Source of the DNA: Cellulosimicrobium terreum
GTDB lineage: Bacteria; Actinomycetota; Actinomycetes; Actinomycetales; Cellulomonadaceae
DNA length: 64,000 nucleotides
Reading direction: 5' to 3'
Assembly (NCBI GenBank): GCA_014803435.1
Contig: JACYFD010000002.1
Coordinates: forward strand, 186,001 to 250,000
Within the stretch, counting starts at the first letter, position 1. Each line of letters begins with the position of its first letter. The translations under genes and the position numbers were made by a program. This document shows, piece by piece, positions 1-9,410 of this stretch. The notes below the pieces were generated by a model. That model searched no databases, was not told the origin of the DNA, and worked only from the letters and a program-made list of their open reading frames with translations.

Positions 1-165
1 CCCCTATGGGGTACGTGCGGGTCAACGGGGCACGACGTCGTGCGCCGGGACCAGATGCTCGCGAAACGGTGCAATCCGCACGGTGCGTCGACGCGCGGAT
101 CACAGGCGCGTCACGATTACCGGCTCGACAGGCAGCCCGATCTGCCGCCACCTAGCCTCCCAGGC

Positions 166-1287
166 ATGGGGACAGCACGACGCACGACGACGTGGCGGGG
201 GGCCCGGACGGCGATCGCCGTGACGGCGCTCGCCGCCGGGACGGTCGTGGTGGCCCCGCCCGCGAGCGCCTGCGCGTGCGGCGGGATGGTCGACAACCCC
301 GCGTACGAGACCGCCGTGACCGCGGAGACCGCGATCCTGCAGTGGGACGGCGAGACCGAGACGATGCTGCTGGCGCTCGACGCGCTCTCCAACGCGCCGG
401 AGGTCGGCCTCATCCTGCCGACGCCCGCGCCCGCCGAGGTGGCGCTGGCCGACCCCGAGGTCTTCCGTGAGCTCGACGAGATCACCGCGCCGCGCGCCGT
501 CGTCTCCGCGACCCGCTGGTGGCCGGAGCTGACCTTCGGAACGCTCGGCGCCGAGGACGGTGCCGCGGGATCGGCGCCCGACGTGTCCGTGCTCGCCGAG
601 GTCCGGCTCGGGCCGCTCGACGTGACCACGCTGCGGGCGCGCGACACGACGGCGCTCCAGGGCTGGCTGGCCGACAAGGGTTTCGAGCTCTCGCCGTCGA
701 TCGAGCGCGCGCTCGCCCCGTACGTGAAGGACGAGTGGTCGTTCGTCGCGGCGCGCCTCGCGCCGGAGGCGGCGACCTCGTTCGACGGCACGCTCCAGCC
801 GCTGCGCGTGACGTTCCCGAGCGACGAGATCGTCTACCCGATGCGGATGTCGTCCGTCGCCGAGTCGACGCAGAACACCCGCACCTACGTGCTGGGCGAT
901 CACCGCGTCGACCGGCAGGACGCCACCGCTGAGGCCTCCGCACCCGACGTGCGCTTCGCCGGCCGCGTCGAACCGGCCACCGTGGACTCGCCGGAGCTCG
1001 CCGCGCTCCTTCGGCAGGGCGACTACGTCACGTCGCACGAGCAGGTCTTCACCGAGCCGGGGACAGAGATCCTGTCCGACTTCGCGTTCGTGCAGGCATC
1101 GAGCGACACGCCCGTCGTGCAGTCGTACGCGGTCGTGGCGGACAAGCGCATCGGCCCGTTCTTCGCCGGTCCCGTCCTCGTGTTCGGCGCCTTCCTCGCG
1201 CTCGCGGTCCTCGTCGTGTGGAGATCGCGACGCCGTCGGGCCCCCGCGAGGGCGCCGACCGCCTCGCCGCACCCGGCGCGGGCCTGA
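166..1287 (+). CDS. DUF2330 domain secreted, membrane-anchored protein
   Basis: Protein of 373 residues. The start at 166 is chosen because a basic stretch (GTARRTTTWRGAR) and a hydrophobic signal segment follow it directly, ending in ASA and then CACGG. Cysteines just after the signal cleavage site are typical of the DUF2330 family. The body is a periplasmic/extracellular type beta-rich domain. Near the C-terminus a hydrophobic span (PFFAGPVLVFGAFLALAVL) is followed by an arginine cluster, so the protein should be anchored by a C-terminal helix with its bulk outside. The function of DUF2330 proteins is not known. An upstream in-frame ATG at 40 exists but adds a residue run with no signal-like character. 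The next gene, at 1397, is on the same strand after about 109 bases, so co-transcription is uncertain. Confidence 0.8.
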   Translation: MGTARRTTTWRGARTAIAVTALAAGTVVVAPPASACACGGMVDNPAYETAVTAETAILQWDGETETMLLALDALSNAPEVGLILPTPAPAEVALADPEVFRELDEITAPRAVVSATRWWPELTFGTLGAEDGAAGSAPDVSVLAEVRLGPLDVTTLRARDTTALQGWLADKGFELSPSIERALAPYVKDEWSFVAARLAPEAATSFDGTLQPLRVTFPSDEIVYPMRMSSVAESTQNTRTYVLGDHRVDRQDATAEASAPDVRFAGRVEPATVDSPELAALLRQGDYVTSHEQVFTEPGTEILSDFAFVQASSDTPVVQSYAVVADKRIGPFFAGPVLVFGAFLALAVLVVWRSRRRRAPARAPTASPHPARA

Positions 1288-1324
1288 TCGCCGTGTGTCG
1301 CCGCGACAGACGCACGCTCCGGGT

Positions 1325-1338
1325 GTTTCATGTGGAAC
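1325..1338. promoter_or_regulatory. parS-like imperfect palindrome
   Basis: GTTTCATGTGGAAC differs from the canonical ParB site core GTTTCACGTGAAAC at two positions. It sits about 60 bases upstream of the DUF308 gene. It may be a degenerate centromere-like site or chance; no parA/parB genes are nearby. Read only as a weak match. Confidence 0.2.
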
Positions 1339-1396
1339 GACACCGGATCTGCCGTCCATCCGCCCCGACCGTGCACATGCCCGTACAGGAGTCATG

Positions 1397-1996
1397 ATGA
1401 CCAACCAGGACCCGATCCTCACCGCGTTCTCGTCCACCGCCAAGCAGGTCTGGTACTGGCCGGTGATCCGTGGCGTCGTGGCGATCATCTTCGGCATCGT
1501 CGCGATCGCGTGGCCGGACGTCACCGCCGCAGCCCTCATCTGGGTGATCGGCATCTTCGCGGTCGTCGACGGCATCCTGGAGATCGTCGAGGGCGTGCGG
1601 CGTCGCGGCTCCGGCGGGGGGACCGCGCTGCTGGTCACGATGGGCGTCCTGAGCCTCGCCGTCGGCATCGTCCTGCTGGTCTGGCCCGGCAAGACGGCGG
1701 TCGTCCTGGTGTGGATCATCGGCTTCTGGCTCGTCGTCTACGGCCTGTTCCAGGCCGTCTCGAGCCTCGACCTGCGCAAGGTCCCGGGCAGCGGGTGGGG
1801 CTGGGGCGTCTTCGCCGGGCTGCTCGCGCTCGTCTTCGGCCTGCTCGTGCTCTTCAACGTCGACGCCGGGCTCGTGTCGATCGTGTGGATCATCGCGGTG
1901 TTCACGATCGTCTGGGGCGTCATGCTCATCGTGTTCGGCTTCCAGATCCGCTCGCTGGGCAAGCAGGCGGGCCTCGAGGCCAAGCGCGGCTACTGA
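1397..1996 (+). CDS. HdeD/DUF308 family integral membrane protein
   Basis: Protein of 199 residues, almost entirely made of about six hydrophobic helices separated by short loops, each pair related to the next as in the HdeD/DUF308 repeat (for example the spans beginning GVVAIIFGIVAIAWP and SLAVGIVLLVWPG). HdeD relatives in enterobacteria are acid-stress membrane proteins; the actinobacterial ones have no assigned role. An AGGAG at 1387-1391 places the ATG at 1397 at a five-base spacing; the adjacent ATG at 1394 would be too close. The C-terminus is basic and cytosolic. Monocistronic or downstream of the DUF2330 gene, and convergent with hemL, with a strong hairpin between them. Confidence 0.85.
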   Translation: MTNQDPILTAFSSTAKQVWYWPVIRGVVAIIFGIVAIAWPDVTAAALIWVIGIFAVVDGILEIVEGVRRRGSGGGTALLVTMGVLSLAVGIVLLVWPGKTAVVLVWIIGFWLVVYGLFQAVSSLDLRKVPGSGWGWGVFAGLLALVFGLLVLFNVDAGLVSIVWIIAVFTIVWGVMLIVFGFQIRSLGKQAGLEAKRGY

Positions 1997-2027
1997 GTTC
2001 CCCCCTTCATCCTTCAGCTGCCGAGAA

Positions 2028-2070
2028 CGTCATGGGGGTCGTTATCCACCGGATAACGACCCCCATGACG
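2028..2070. repeat. Palindromic intergenic repeat, copy 1 (possible bidirectional terminator)
   Basis: A perfect inverted repeat with 20-base arms (2028-2047 and 2051-2070) and a three-base loop. The inner arm is GGGGGTCGTTATCC. It lies between the convergent DUF308 and hemL genes, where it could end transcription from both sides, although there is no T tract. Related copies occur at 26545-26600 and 28212-28265. All three end in the same TGTTCGGCG flank, so this is a dispersed element rather than a chance hairpin. Confidence 0.85.
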
Positions 2071-2096
2071 TGTTCGGCGCGCCAGGTGGGTGCCGG

Positions 2097-3455
2097 TCAG
2101 GCCCTGGGGGCTGACGCGGCGGCGCGGGCTGCCGCCGGGAAGGCGTCGATGATCCGGGCGACGGCGTCGTCGTCGTGCGCAGCCGAGACGAACCACGCCT
2201 CGAAGACCGACGGCGGCAGGTTCACCCCGGCGTCGAGCATCGCGTGGAAGAACGCGCGGTACCGGAACGTCTCCTGCGCCTGGGCCTGCGCGTAGTCCTG
2301 CACCCCGACGCTCGCGGCGAGGTCGCCGAAGAACACGGAGAACAGCGACCCGGCCCGCTGGACGACGTGCGCCACACCCGCGGCGTCGAGAGCCTCGCTG
2401 ACGGCCTTCGACAGGACCGAGGCCACCCCGTCCACGTGCGCGTACACCGATTCGTCGGCCAGGCGCAGGGTCGCGAGGCCCGCCGCCACCGCGACGGGAT
2501 TTCCTGACAGCGTGCCCGCCTGGTAGACCGGCCCGAGCGGTGCGAGGTGGTCCATGACCGACGCCGGGCCGCCCACCGCCGCGACCGGCATCCCCCCGCC
2601 GACGACCTTGCCGAACGTGAACAGGTCGGGCGTGTACCCGTCCCCGCCCTGGCCGCGCAGCAGCTCGTTCTCGAGTCCCCACCAGCCGCTCGGACCGACG
2701 CGGAACCCGGTGAGCACCTCGTCCAGGATCAGCAGGGCTCCGTGCGCGGCGGTGATCCGGCGCAGGCCCTCGTTGAAGCCCTCGCCCGGCGGCACGACAC
2801 CCATGTTCGCGGGCGACGCCTCCGTGATGACGGCCGCGATCTCCGAGCCGCGCTCCGCGAACGCGCGCTCGACCGCCGCGAGGTCGTTGTAGGGCAGCAC
2901 GAGCGTCTCGGCCGCGCTCGCCTCGGTCACGCCCGCGGACCCGGGGAGCGCGAGCGTCGCGACGCCGGAACCCGCCTCGGCCAGCAGCGCGTCGACGTGC
3001 CCGTGGTAGCAGCCCGCGAACTTCACGATCACGTCGCGACCCGTGACGCCGCGCGCCAGGCGGATCGCGGTCATCGTCGCTTCGGTGCCCGTCGAGACGA
3101 GGCGCACGCGCTCGGCCGCGGGGACGCGTCGGCGGATCTCCTCGCCCAGCTCGACCTCGCCGAGCGTCGGCGCGCCGAACGACAGCCCGCGAGCCGCGGC
3201 CTCCTGCACCGCGGAGACGACCCCGGGGTGCGCGTGACCCAGCAGCGCCGGCCCCCACGAGCACACGAGGTCGACGTACTCGCGCCCCGCGACGTCGGTC
3301 ACGTACGCACCGCGAGCCGACGTGAGGAAACGCGGGTCGCCGCCCACCGACCCGTACGCCCGCACGGGCGAGCTCACGCCGCCGGGCAGCACGCCCTGGG
3401 CACGCACGAACGCTGCGTGGTTGTCGGTCACGTTCGTGCCCGTCGTGCTCGTCAT
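2097..3455 (-). CDS. hemL: Glutamate-1-semialdehyde 2,1-aminomutase
   Basis: Protein of 452 residues, the usual length for HemL. It converts glutamate-1-semialdehyde to 5-aminolevulinate with pyridoxal phosphate in the C5 heme pathway; cytosolic. The N-terminal [16 protein letters not shown] motif, the phosphate-binding STGTEAT (about 121-127), the cofactor aspartate in LILDEV (about 245) and the Schiff-base lysine in [13 protein letters not shown] (Lys283) are all present. Its ATG overlaps the hemB stop by one base (TGATG), so it is translationally coupled as the last gene of hemC-hemD-hemB-hemL. The C-terminal tail is alanine-rich. Identity is secure. Confidence 0.97.
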   Translation of the reverse strand: MTSTTGTNVTDNHAAFVRAQGVLPGGVSSPVRAYGSVGGDPRFLTSARGAYVTDVAGREYVDLVCSWGPALLGHAHPGVVSAVQEAAARGLSFGAPTLGEVELGEEIRRRVPAAERVRLVSTGTEATMTAIRLARGVTGRDVIVKFAGCYHGHVDALLAEAGSGVATLALPGSAGVTEASAAETLVLPYNDLAAVERAFAERGSEIAAVITEASPANMGVVPPGEGFNEGLRRITAAHGALLILDEVLTGFRVGPSGWWGLENELLRGQGGDGYTPDLFTFGKVVGGGMPVAAVGGPASVMDHLAPLGPVYQAGTLSGNPVAVAAGLATLRLADESVYAHVDGVASVLSKAVSEALDAAGVAHVVQRAGSLFSVFFGDLAASVGVQDYAQAQAQETFRYRAFFHAMLDAGVNLPPSVFEAWFVSAAHDDDAVARIIDAFPAAARAAASAPRA

Positions 3456-4510
3456 CAGCGTGCCCCTCCGAAGGTCTCGTCGCGCAGCCAGCCCGCGATC
3501 TCGGTGGCCCAGTAGGTGAGGATCACGTCCGCGCCGGCGCGCTCGATGCCCAGCACCGACTCCATGATCGCGCCGCGACGGTCGATCCAGCCGTTCGCCG
3601 CAGCGGCCTCGATCATCGCGTACTCGCCCGACACCTGGTACGCCGCGACCGGCACCGGCGACATCTCCGCGACCGCCGCGAGCACGTCGAGGTACGACCC
3701 CGCGGGCTTGACCATCACCATGTCCGCGCCCTCGGCGAGGTCGAGGTCCGCCTCGCGCAGCCCCTCGCGAGCGTTGCCTGCGTCCATCTGGTACGTCCGG
3801 CGGTCGCCCTGCAGCGCCGAGTCGACGGCCTCGCGGAACGGTCCGTAGAACGCGCTCGCGTACTTCGCCGAGTAGGCGAGGATCCCGACGTCCTCGAACC
3901 CCGCCTCGTCCAGCGCCGCGCGGATCACGCCGACCTGACCGTCCATCATGCCCGACGGCGCCACGACGTCCGCGCCCGCCCGGGCCTGCGCGACCGCCAT
4001 GGACGCGTAGCGGTCGAGCGTGGCGTCGTTGTCGACGACCGTGACGTCGCGGTCGCCGTCACGGCGCGTCGTGAGGACGCCGCAGTGGCCGTGGTCGGTG
4101 AACTCGTCGAGGCACGTGTCGGCCATGACGACGGGCGCTCGACCGGCCCCGCCGGGGGCGGACTCCACCTCGCGCACGACGTCCCGGCAGGTCCGGAGCG
4201 CACGCTGCAGGATCCCGTCCTCGGCGTCTGCCTGGGTCCCGGTCGCGTCGCGCAGCGCCGGGATGCCGAACAGCATGATGCCGCCGACGCCGGCCTGCGC
4301 CGCCGCGCGCACCGCGTCGGCGAGCGTCGCCTCGGTGTGCTGCACGACGCCCGGCATCGACGAGATCGGCCGCGGTTCCGTCAGCCCTTCCTTGACGAAC
4401 AGCGGCAGGACCAGGTCCGCGGGGTGCAGGCGCGTCTCGGCGACGAGGCGTCGCATGCGCGGGGTCGTGCGCAGGCGGCGTGGTCGGTGCTGTCCGGGGA
4501 TGAGGGTCAC
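3455..4510 (-). CDS. hemB: Delta-aminolevulinic acid dehydratase (porphobilinogen synthase)
   Basis: Protein of 351 residues that condenses two 5-aminolevulinate molecules to porphobilinogen. The two catalytic lysines are visible in YSAKYAS (Lys216) and [12 protein letters not shown] (Lys268). The metal-site loop reads [14 protein letters not shown] (131-144): the first and third positions are cysteines (Cys133, Cys143) but the middle zinc cysteine is aspartate (Asp135). This places it between the all-cysteine zinc type and the all-aspartate magnesium type. GTG start, overlapping the hemD stop by four bases (GTGA). It continues directly into hemL. Confidence 0.97.
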   Translation of the reverse strand: MTLIPGQHRPRRLRTTPRMRRLVAETRLHPADLVLPLFVKEGLTEPRPISSMPGVVQHTEATLADAVRAAAQAGVGGIMLFGIPALRDATGTQADAEDGILQRALRTCRDVVREVESAPGGAGRAPVVMADTCLDEFTDHGHCGVLTTRRDGDRDVTVVDNDATLDRYASMAVAQARAGADVVAPSGMMDGQVGVIRAALDEAGFEDVGILAYSAKYASAFYGPFREAVDSALQGDRRTYQMDAGNAREGLREADLDLAEGADMVMVKPAGSYLDVLAAVAEMSPVPVAAYQVSGEYAMIEAAAANGWIDRRGAIMESVLGIERAGADVILTYWATEIAGWLRDETFGGAR

Positions 4511-5517
4511 GAGGGGTCTCCTGTGCGGGTCGACCGGCGCGTCGACCGGCCGGTCGACAGGACGGTGGTCAGGGCGGTGGCGAGCGCGTCGTCGGTCGGG
4601 CGGGTGGCGACGGCGTCGAGCCGCAGCCCGACGGCGCGCGCCGCGCGTGCCGTCGGCTCGCCGATGGCGACGGCCGCGACGTCGTCGCGCGGGCCGAGCT
4701 GGCGCGCGACCTCCCGCGCGACGCTTCCCGAGGTGAGCACGACGGCGTCGACCTCGCCGGCGTGCCAGGCGGAGACGACGTCGGGGGAGAGGTCGTGCGC
4801 GACCGTGCGGTACACCGTCACGACGTGCGGAGTGAAGCCCAGGTTTCGAAGCCCGTCCGCCATCGTGGCCGCGGCGAGGTCCCCCTGCGGCACGAGCACG
4901 GCCGAGGTGGTACCCCGGTCCGCCGAGGTAGTACCGGAATCGAGCTCGGTGAACGCGGCGACGAGGCCGCGTGCCGAGTTCTCGGCGGGTTCGAGGTCGA
5001 CGTCGATGCCGACGGCCTCGAGCGCGCGACGGGTCGCGGGTCCGACGGCGGCCCAGCGGGCCGTGCGCCCGACGTCGGGCAGGGTGGTGCCGTGACGCGC
5101 GGCGCTCGCGACGAGCTCGTCGATCGCGTTGACGCTCGTGACGACCACCCAGGCGAAGCCGCCTCGCGCGAGGCGCGCGACGGCGTCGTCCACGGGGGTC
5201 GTGTCCTCGACGGGTGCGCGCTCTATCGCCGGGCTCACGAGGACGCGGGCTCCGGCGTCGCGCAGCGCGGCGGCGAGGGCCTCCGCGCGGTCGGGGCTGC
5301 GAGGGACGAGCACGGTCTGGCCGTCGAGCACCCGCTCCGGCCCGACGCCGAGCCCTGGGCTACCGCCCGATCCCGGAGCTGATGGGTCGTCAACCCGGGG
5401 TTCGGCGACGGAAGGGTTGGTCACCCCAGGCTCCGTCGCCCCAGAGTCGGCGGAGGCGGGGCGCCCGGGGACGGGGACCGGGCCGCGGGACGGGTCGCGC
5501 AGGCGGCCGGGGCTCAC
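4507..5517 (-). CDS. hemD: Uroporphyrinogen-III synthase
   Basis: Protein of 336 residues from a GTG that overlaps the hemC stop by four bases. It closes the linear tetrapyrrole to uroporphyrinogen III. The recognisable HemD fold begins near residue 65 ([23 protein letters not shown]) and runs to the C-terminus, with the family pattern [19 protein letters not shown] in the second half. The first 60 or so residues are a Pro/Ser/Gly-rich extension absent from typical 250-residue HemD proteins. A downstream start is therefore possible, but the coupled GTG at the hemC stop is the best-supported one. Sequence conservation in this family is low; context makes the call firm. Confidence 0.9.
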   Translation of the reverse strand: MSPGRLRDPSRGPVPVPGRPASADSGATEPGVTNPSVAEPRVDDPSAPGSGGSPGLGVGPERVLDGQTVLVPRSPDRAEALAAALRDAGARVLVSPAIERAPVEDTTPVDDAVARLARGGFAWVVVTSVNAIDELVASAARHGTTLPDVGRTARWAAVGPATRRALEAVGIDVDLEPAENSARGLVAAFTELDSGTTSADRGTTSAVLVPQGDLAAATMADGLRNLGFTPHVVTVYRTVAHDLSPDVVSAWHAGEVDAVVLTSGSVAREVARQLGPRDDVAAVAIGEPTARAARAVGLRLDAVATRPTDDALATALTTVLSTGRSTRRSTRTGDPS

Positions 5518-6620
5518 GTGCTCTCCCCGCGGTAGCCGCCGTCCCGGAGGCGCACACGCGCCGTGTCGACAGCGTTCGGCTGCCCGGTCGAGGCGCGGGG
5601 AGCCGGCGTGGCGGACGCGTCGGCCGGTTCCGGGCCGCGCAACGGCGCGAGGCGGGCGGCACCGTCGGCGATCAGTGCGTCGGCCACCCGGGTGCCGAGG
5701 TCGCGCGCGGCGTCGTCCGGGGCGGTCGGCGCCGGGTCGGGCGCAGAGAGGTCGACCCTCGCGGAGTGGGCGATCTGCTCCGTCCCGTCGACGCGGGCGA
5801 CGACGGCGGTCAGCGCGAGGGTGTCGCCGTCCAGCGTCGCGTACGCGCCGACCGGTGCGGCGCAGCCCGCCTCCAGCCGCGCGAGCAGGGCGCGCTCCGC
5901 GAGCACGGCGAGGCGTGTCGGCTCGTGGTCGAGCGTGGCGAGGGCGGAGGCGAGCACGGGGTCCGTGAGCGAGGACGTCCGGACCTCGACCGCGAGCGCC
6001 CCCTGCCCGGCGGCGGGTGCCATGACGGTCGGGTCGAGCAGCTCCGTGGCGGTGTCGAGCATGCCGAGACGGGACAGCCCGGCGCAGGCGAGGACGACGG
6101 CGTCGAGGTCGGCCGCGTCGCCGTGGACGCGGGCGAGGCGGGTGCCGACGTTGCCCCGGATGTCGACGACGTCGAGGTCCGGTCGCACGGCGCGCAGCAG
6201 CGCGGCCCGGCGGGGCGACCCGGTGCCGACCCGTGCCCCGCGGGGGAGCCCGGTGAGCGTGAGGCCGTCGCGCGCGCACAGGGCGTCGCGCGGGTCCTCG
6301 CGCTCGGGCGTGACGACCGTGAGGCCGGGTGCGGGCTCGGTGGGCAGGTCCTTGAGCGAGTGCACGGCGACGTCGCAACGTCCGGCGAGCAGGGCCTCGC
6401 GGAGGGCGGTGACGAAGACGCCGGTGCCGCCCATCTGGGCCAGGGAGCCGGTGAGCACGTCGCCGTCGGTGCGGACCAGGACGGTCTCGACGGACCGCCC
6501 GGTCAACGTCTCCAGGCGCTGGGCGACGTGACCCGTCTGGGTGGTCGCGAGCTTGCTGCCGCGGGTGCCGACGCGGATGGTCGGGTGGGAGGGTTCGCGG
6601 TCGTCCGGGGTGCTGCTCAC
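5514..6620 (-). CDS. hemC: Hydroxymethylbilane synthase (porphobilinogen deaminase)
   Basis: Protein of 368 residues, GTG start. It polymerises four porphobilinogens to hydroxymethylbilane. The N-terminal RVGTRGSKLATTQ motif, the catalytic aspartate in VHSLKDLPT (Asp91), the arginine-rich GTGSPRRAALLR and the dipyrromethane-cofactor cysteine in LEAGCAAPVGAY (Cys253) are all present. First gene of the hemC-hemD-hemB-hemL run. The 158 bases upstream, back to hemY, probably hold its promoter. The C-terminal end is longer and more Pro/Ala-rich than in enterobacterial HemC. Confidence 0.97.
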   Translation of the reverse strand: MSSTPDDREPSHPTIRVGTRGSKLATTQTGHVAQRLETLTGRSVETVLVRTDGDVLTGSLAQMGGTGVFVTALREALLAGRCDVAVHSLKDLPTEPAPGLTVVTPEREDPRDALCARDGLTLTGLPRGARVGTGSPRRAALLRAVRPDLDVVDIRGNVGTRLARVHGDAADLDAVVLACAGLSRLGMLDTATELLDPTVMAPAAGQGALAVEVRTSSLTDPVLASALATLDHEPTRLAVLAERALLARLEAGCAAPVGAYATLDGDTLALTAVVARVDGTEQIAHSARVDLSAPDPAPTAPDDAARDLGTRVADALIADGAARLAPLRGPEPADASATPAPRASTGQPNAVDTARVRLRDGGYRGEST

Positions 6621-6778
6621 CGTTCCAGTGTCCTCCGTGCGGCGCTGATCTCGAAACGCGGTTGCATTCTTCGAAATCCGGGTGACGTCGTCGTGACGCG
6701 CAGTCAGGTCCCTTTCGCACGACCTGTCAGAACGTCATTCCTGCAGGCTTTTCCTCGCCCGCCGCTCCGAGATCTACC
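6621..6778 (-). promoter_or_regulatory. hemY-hemC intergenic region, probable hemC promoter
   Basis: This 158-base gap separates two same-strand heme runs and is relatively AT-rich for the window. A repeated TCGAAA is visible about 27 bases apart (6651-6656 and again within 6678-6684). No clear -35/-10 pair or operator can be assigned by eye. Confidence 0.35.
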
Positions 6779-8239
6779 TCACACGGAACGGGCGCATTCC
6801 TGGGCGTGCGTGACGATCGACGCGAGCCCCGTCCCCGCGATCCAGCCACCGGTCACCCCGAGGCCGGGGACGTCGTCGACCCGGGCCGTGAAGGCCGCGA
6901 CCTCGCGCCGGTACACCGGGGTCGGCGGGGGCAGCGCACCGTTCCAGCGGGTCATGACGTGCCCGAGCACGCGGCCGTGCAGCTCGACCCCGAAGAGGCG
7001 GGACGCGTCCGCGACGACCCGGTCCAGGTCAGGGGTCGACGTCGAGCCCATCCGCCCGTAGCTGAGGCGCACCACGTGGTGGCCGGGCCCGACGGCGTCC
7101 CGCACCCGCTCGCGCAGCCAGGGCCACTTCGCGGTGGAGTGGGTGAGGGCCTTCGCCTCGACGTCGAGGGCGCGGGGTGCGCGACCGGCGTCGCGGTGCG
7201 GGGGTGCGACGAGCATCCCGGTGCCGCGCGGGGCGTCGTCGAGCTCCGGAGCGCGGAGCAGGAGCGTCACGAGGCGCACGTCCGCGCCGGGCTCGGGGTC
7301 GGGGAGCGTGTCGGCCGGTCCGCCGACGAGCGGCCCCACGTGGTCGACCACGGCCGACGTGGTGACGACGAGCCGCGGTGCGACGAACCGCACGTCGGCG
7401 CCGCCCGTGCTCGCCGTGACGACCCACGCGCCAGGACCGGACCCGTCCTGACCGGGTCCCGAGCGGGAGAGGGCGACGACCTCGTGGTCGGTCCGGACGT
7501 CGAGGTCCGCGGCGAGCGCGTCGACGAGGCGGTGCACACCCCCGTCGATGCCGCGCACCGCGGACCCGGCGGGCGCGAGGGCACGCAACGCCGCGACGGC
7601 GCCCGCGAGCGACCCCTCGCGCTCGAACGCGGCGAGCAGCCCGGGAGCGACCGCGTCGACGTCCAGCCGGTCCGGCGGGGCGGAGTGGACGCCGCCGGCG
7701 ACGGGCGCGACGAGGCGCTCGGCCACGCGCGTGCCCATGCGCGAGCGGACGAACGACTCGAGGGTTCCCGGCTCGACGACACGGCGGGGAAGCACCCGGT
7801 CGAGGCTCGCGCGCAGCGAACCCGCGACGCCGACAGCGCGGCGCACGTCCCGGGCCCACGGGTGGGCGGGGATGCCGAGGACCCCGGCGCGAGGGAGCGG
7901 GAACGCCCGCCCGGCCGCGTATCCCCAGGCGCCCGCGCCCGACGGCTCGACCACGTCGAGGCCGAGGGCGTCCGCGAGCTCGCCGACGGCCGTCCCGCGC
8001 GTCGCGAAGGACTCGGCGCCGACGTCGACCCGGACGCCGTCGAGCCCTGGCAGCTTGTCCCCGCGGACCGGCCCGCCGGGGGCCTCCGCAGCCTCGAGCA
8101 CGACGACGCGCAGCCCGCGCTCCCGCAGCGTCCTGGCCGCGGTCAGCCCCGCGATCCCGGCACCGACGACGACCGCGTCCACCGCCTCCCCGCCCGGGTC
8201 GGGGGTGGTGGTGCGGGGCGCCGCCGGGCCGGTGCTCAT
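6779..8239 (-). CDS. hemY: Protoporphyrinogen/coproporphyrinogen III oxidase, HemY-type flavoprotein
   Basis: Protein of 486 residues. The start at 8239 overlaps the hemE stop by four bases (ATGA). A FAD-binding GxGxxG ([13 protein letters not shown], about 24-36) and the acidic ribose contact ([12 protein letters not shown]) open the protein. The C-terminus carries the family end motif [20 protein letters not shown]. In actinobacteria HemY-type enzymes usually oxidise coproporphyrinogen III to coproporphyrin III in the coproporphyrin-dependent heme route; that assignment is inferred from lineage, because hemH and hemQ are not in the window. Co-transcribed with hemE. Confidence 0.93.
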   Translation of the reverse strand: MSTGPAAPRTTTPDPGGEAVDAVVVGAGIAGLTAARTLRERGLRVVVLEAAEAPGGPVRGDKLPGLDGVRVDVGAESFATRGTAVGELADALGLDVVEPSGAGAWGYAAGRAFPLPRAGVLGIPAHPWARDVRRAVGVAGSLRASLDRVLPRRVVEPGTLESFVRSRMGTRVAERLVAPVAGGVHSAPPDRLDVDAVAPGLLAAFEREGSLAGAVAALRALAPAGSAVRGIDGGVHRLVDALAADLDVRTDHEVVALSRSGPGQDGSGPGAWVVTASTGGADVRFVAPRLVVTTSAVVDHVGPLVGGPADTLPDPEPGADVRLVTLLLRAPELDDAPRGTGMLVAPPHRDAGRAPRALDVEAKALTHSTAKWPWLRERVRDAVGPGHHVVRLSYGRMGSTSTPDLDRVVADASRLFGVELHGRVLGHVMTRWNGALPPPTPVYRREVAAFTARVDDVPGLGVTGGWIAGTGLASIVTHAQECARSV

Positions 8240-9360
8240 CGTTCCTGCGTCCCGACGGAGTGGATCAGGTCGACGACCCGGGTCAGGACGGTCGGGTCGG
8301 TGTCGGGCGGCACGCCGTGGCCCAGGTTCGCGACATGGCCGGGCGCCGCGGCGCCGCGCCGCAGCACGTCCCGCACGTGCGCCTCGAGCACCTCCCACGG
8401 CGCCGCGAGGAGGGCCGGGTCGATGTTGCCCTGCACCGGCGTGGCACGGCCGGACGCGGCGAGGAGCTGAGCCGCGTCGTCGAGGGGAGTGCGGTAGTCG
8501 ACGCCCACCGTGACATCGTGCACCCCGGCGGCGGTGACGGCATCACGCATCGCCGGGAGCAGGTGACCCGTCCCGGTGCCGAAGTGCACGACCGGCACGC
8601 CGAGGTCTGCGACGTGCGTGAGCGCGCGGGTGCTGGCCGGGGCGGCCCCGGCCCGATAGTCCACGAGGGACAGCGAACCCGCCCACGAGTCGAACAGCTG
8701 GGCGGCGCTCGCCCCGGCCTCGACCTGCGCGCGCAGGAACGTGCCGGTGAGGTCGGCGGCCCAGTCGACGAGGCGCTGCCAGGTCTCGGGGTCGCCGCGC
8801 AGGAGGGTACGCGCGGCGAGGTGGTCGCGCGACGGCCGGCCCTCGACCAGGTACGCCGCGAGCGTGAACGGCGCGCCCGCGAACCCGATGAGGGGCGTGG
8901 TGCCGAGCGCGTCGACCGTCAGCGCGACGGCCTCCGCGATCGGCGCCAGGGCCTGCGGGGTCAGCTCCGTCTCGACGAGGCGCGCGACGTCGTCGGGCGT
9001 GCGGTACGCCTGGCCCATGACGGGCCCGACGCCGGGCGCGATGTCCACCTCGACGCCCGCGAGGCGCAGCGGCACGACGATGTCGGAGAAGAAGATGCCC
9101 GCGTCGACGCCGTGGCGGCGGACCGGCTGCAGCGTGATCTCGGACGCGAGGTCGGGGCGCAGGCACGAGTCGAGCATCGTGGTGCCCTCGCGTGCGGCAC
9201 GGTACTCGGGCAGCGACCGACCGGCCTGGCGCATGAACCACACGGGTGTGATGTCCGGCTTTTCCCCCGTGGTGCCGGCACGCAGCGCACGCACGAGCGG
9301 GGAATGCGCGGTGCGGTCGTCGACGAGGGGGTGGTCGGAGGAAAGGGCGACAGGAATCAC
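8236..9360 (-). CDS. hemE: Uroporphyrinogen decarboxylase
   Basis: Protein of 374 residues from a GTG at 9360. It removes four acetate carboxyls from uroporphyrinogen III to give coproporphyrinogen III. The signature [16 protein letters not shown] near the N-terminus and [10 protein letters not shown] with the catalytic aspartate are clear, as are [16 protein letters not shown] and [11 protein letters not shown] longer reading to 9435 would run into the divergent hemA gene and lacks family character. A GGAGAGAGG stretch lies upstream. First gene of hemE-hemY; it faces hemA across 50 bases. Confidence 0.95.
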   Translation of the reverse strand: MIPVALSSDHPLVDDRTAHSPLVRALRAGTTGEKPDITPVWFMRQAGRSLPEYRAAREGTTMLDSCLRPDLASEITLQPVRRHGVDAGIFFSDIVVPLRLAGVEVDIAPGVGPVMGQAYRTPDDVARLVETELTPQALAPIAEAVALTVDALGTTPLIGFAGAPFTLAAYLVEGRPSRDHLAARTLLRGDPETWQRLVDWAADLTGTFLRAQVEAGASAAQLFDSWAGSLSLVDYRAGAAPASTRALTHVADLGVPVVHFGTGTGHLLPAMRDAVTAAGVHDVTVGVDYRTPLDDAAQLLAASGRATPVQGNIDPALLAAPWEVLEAHVRDVLRRGAAAPGHVANLGHGVPPDTDPTVLTRVVDLIHSVGTQER

Positions 9361-9410
9361 AGTCCACGATTCTGCCTCTCTCCTGAGGAAATGGTTGAAT
9401 CGGAGGCACT
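9361..9410. promoter_or_regulatory. Divergent hemE / hemA promoter region
   Basis: Only 50 bases separate the hemE GTG from the hemA GTG. Both promoters must overlap in or extend beyond this gap, which would suit joint control of the two ends of the heme pathway. A GGAGG at 9402-9406 serves hemA with a four-base spacing. No operator palindrome stands out. Confidence 0.5.

Noticed and set aside
5214-7061. Long plus-strand open frames across hemD and hemC
   Set aside because: They lack recognisable protein sequence, while the minus strand encodes full heme enzymes with catalytic residues.
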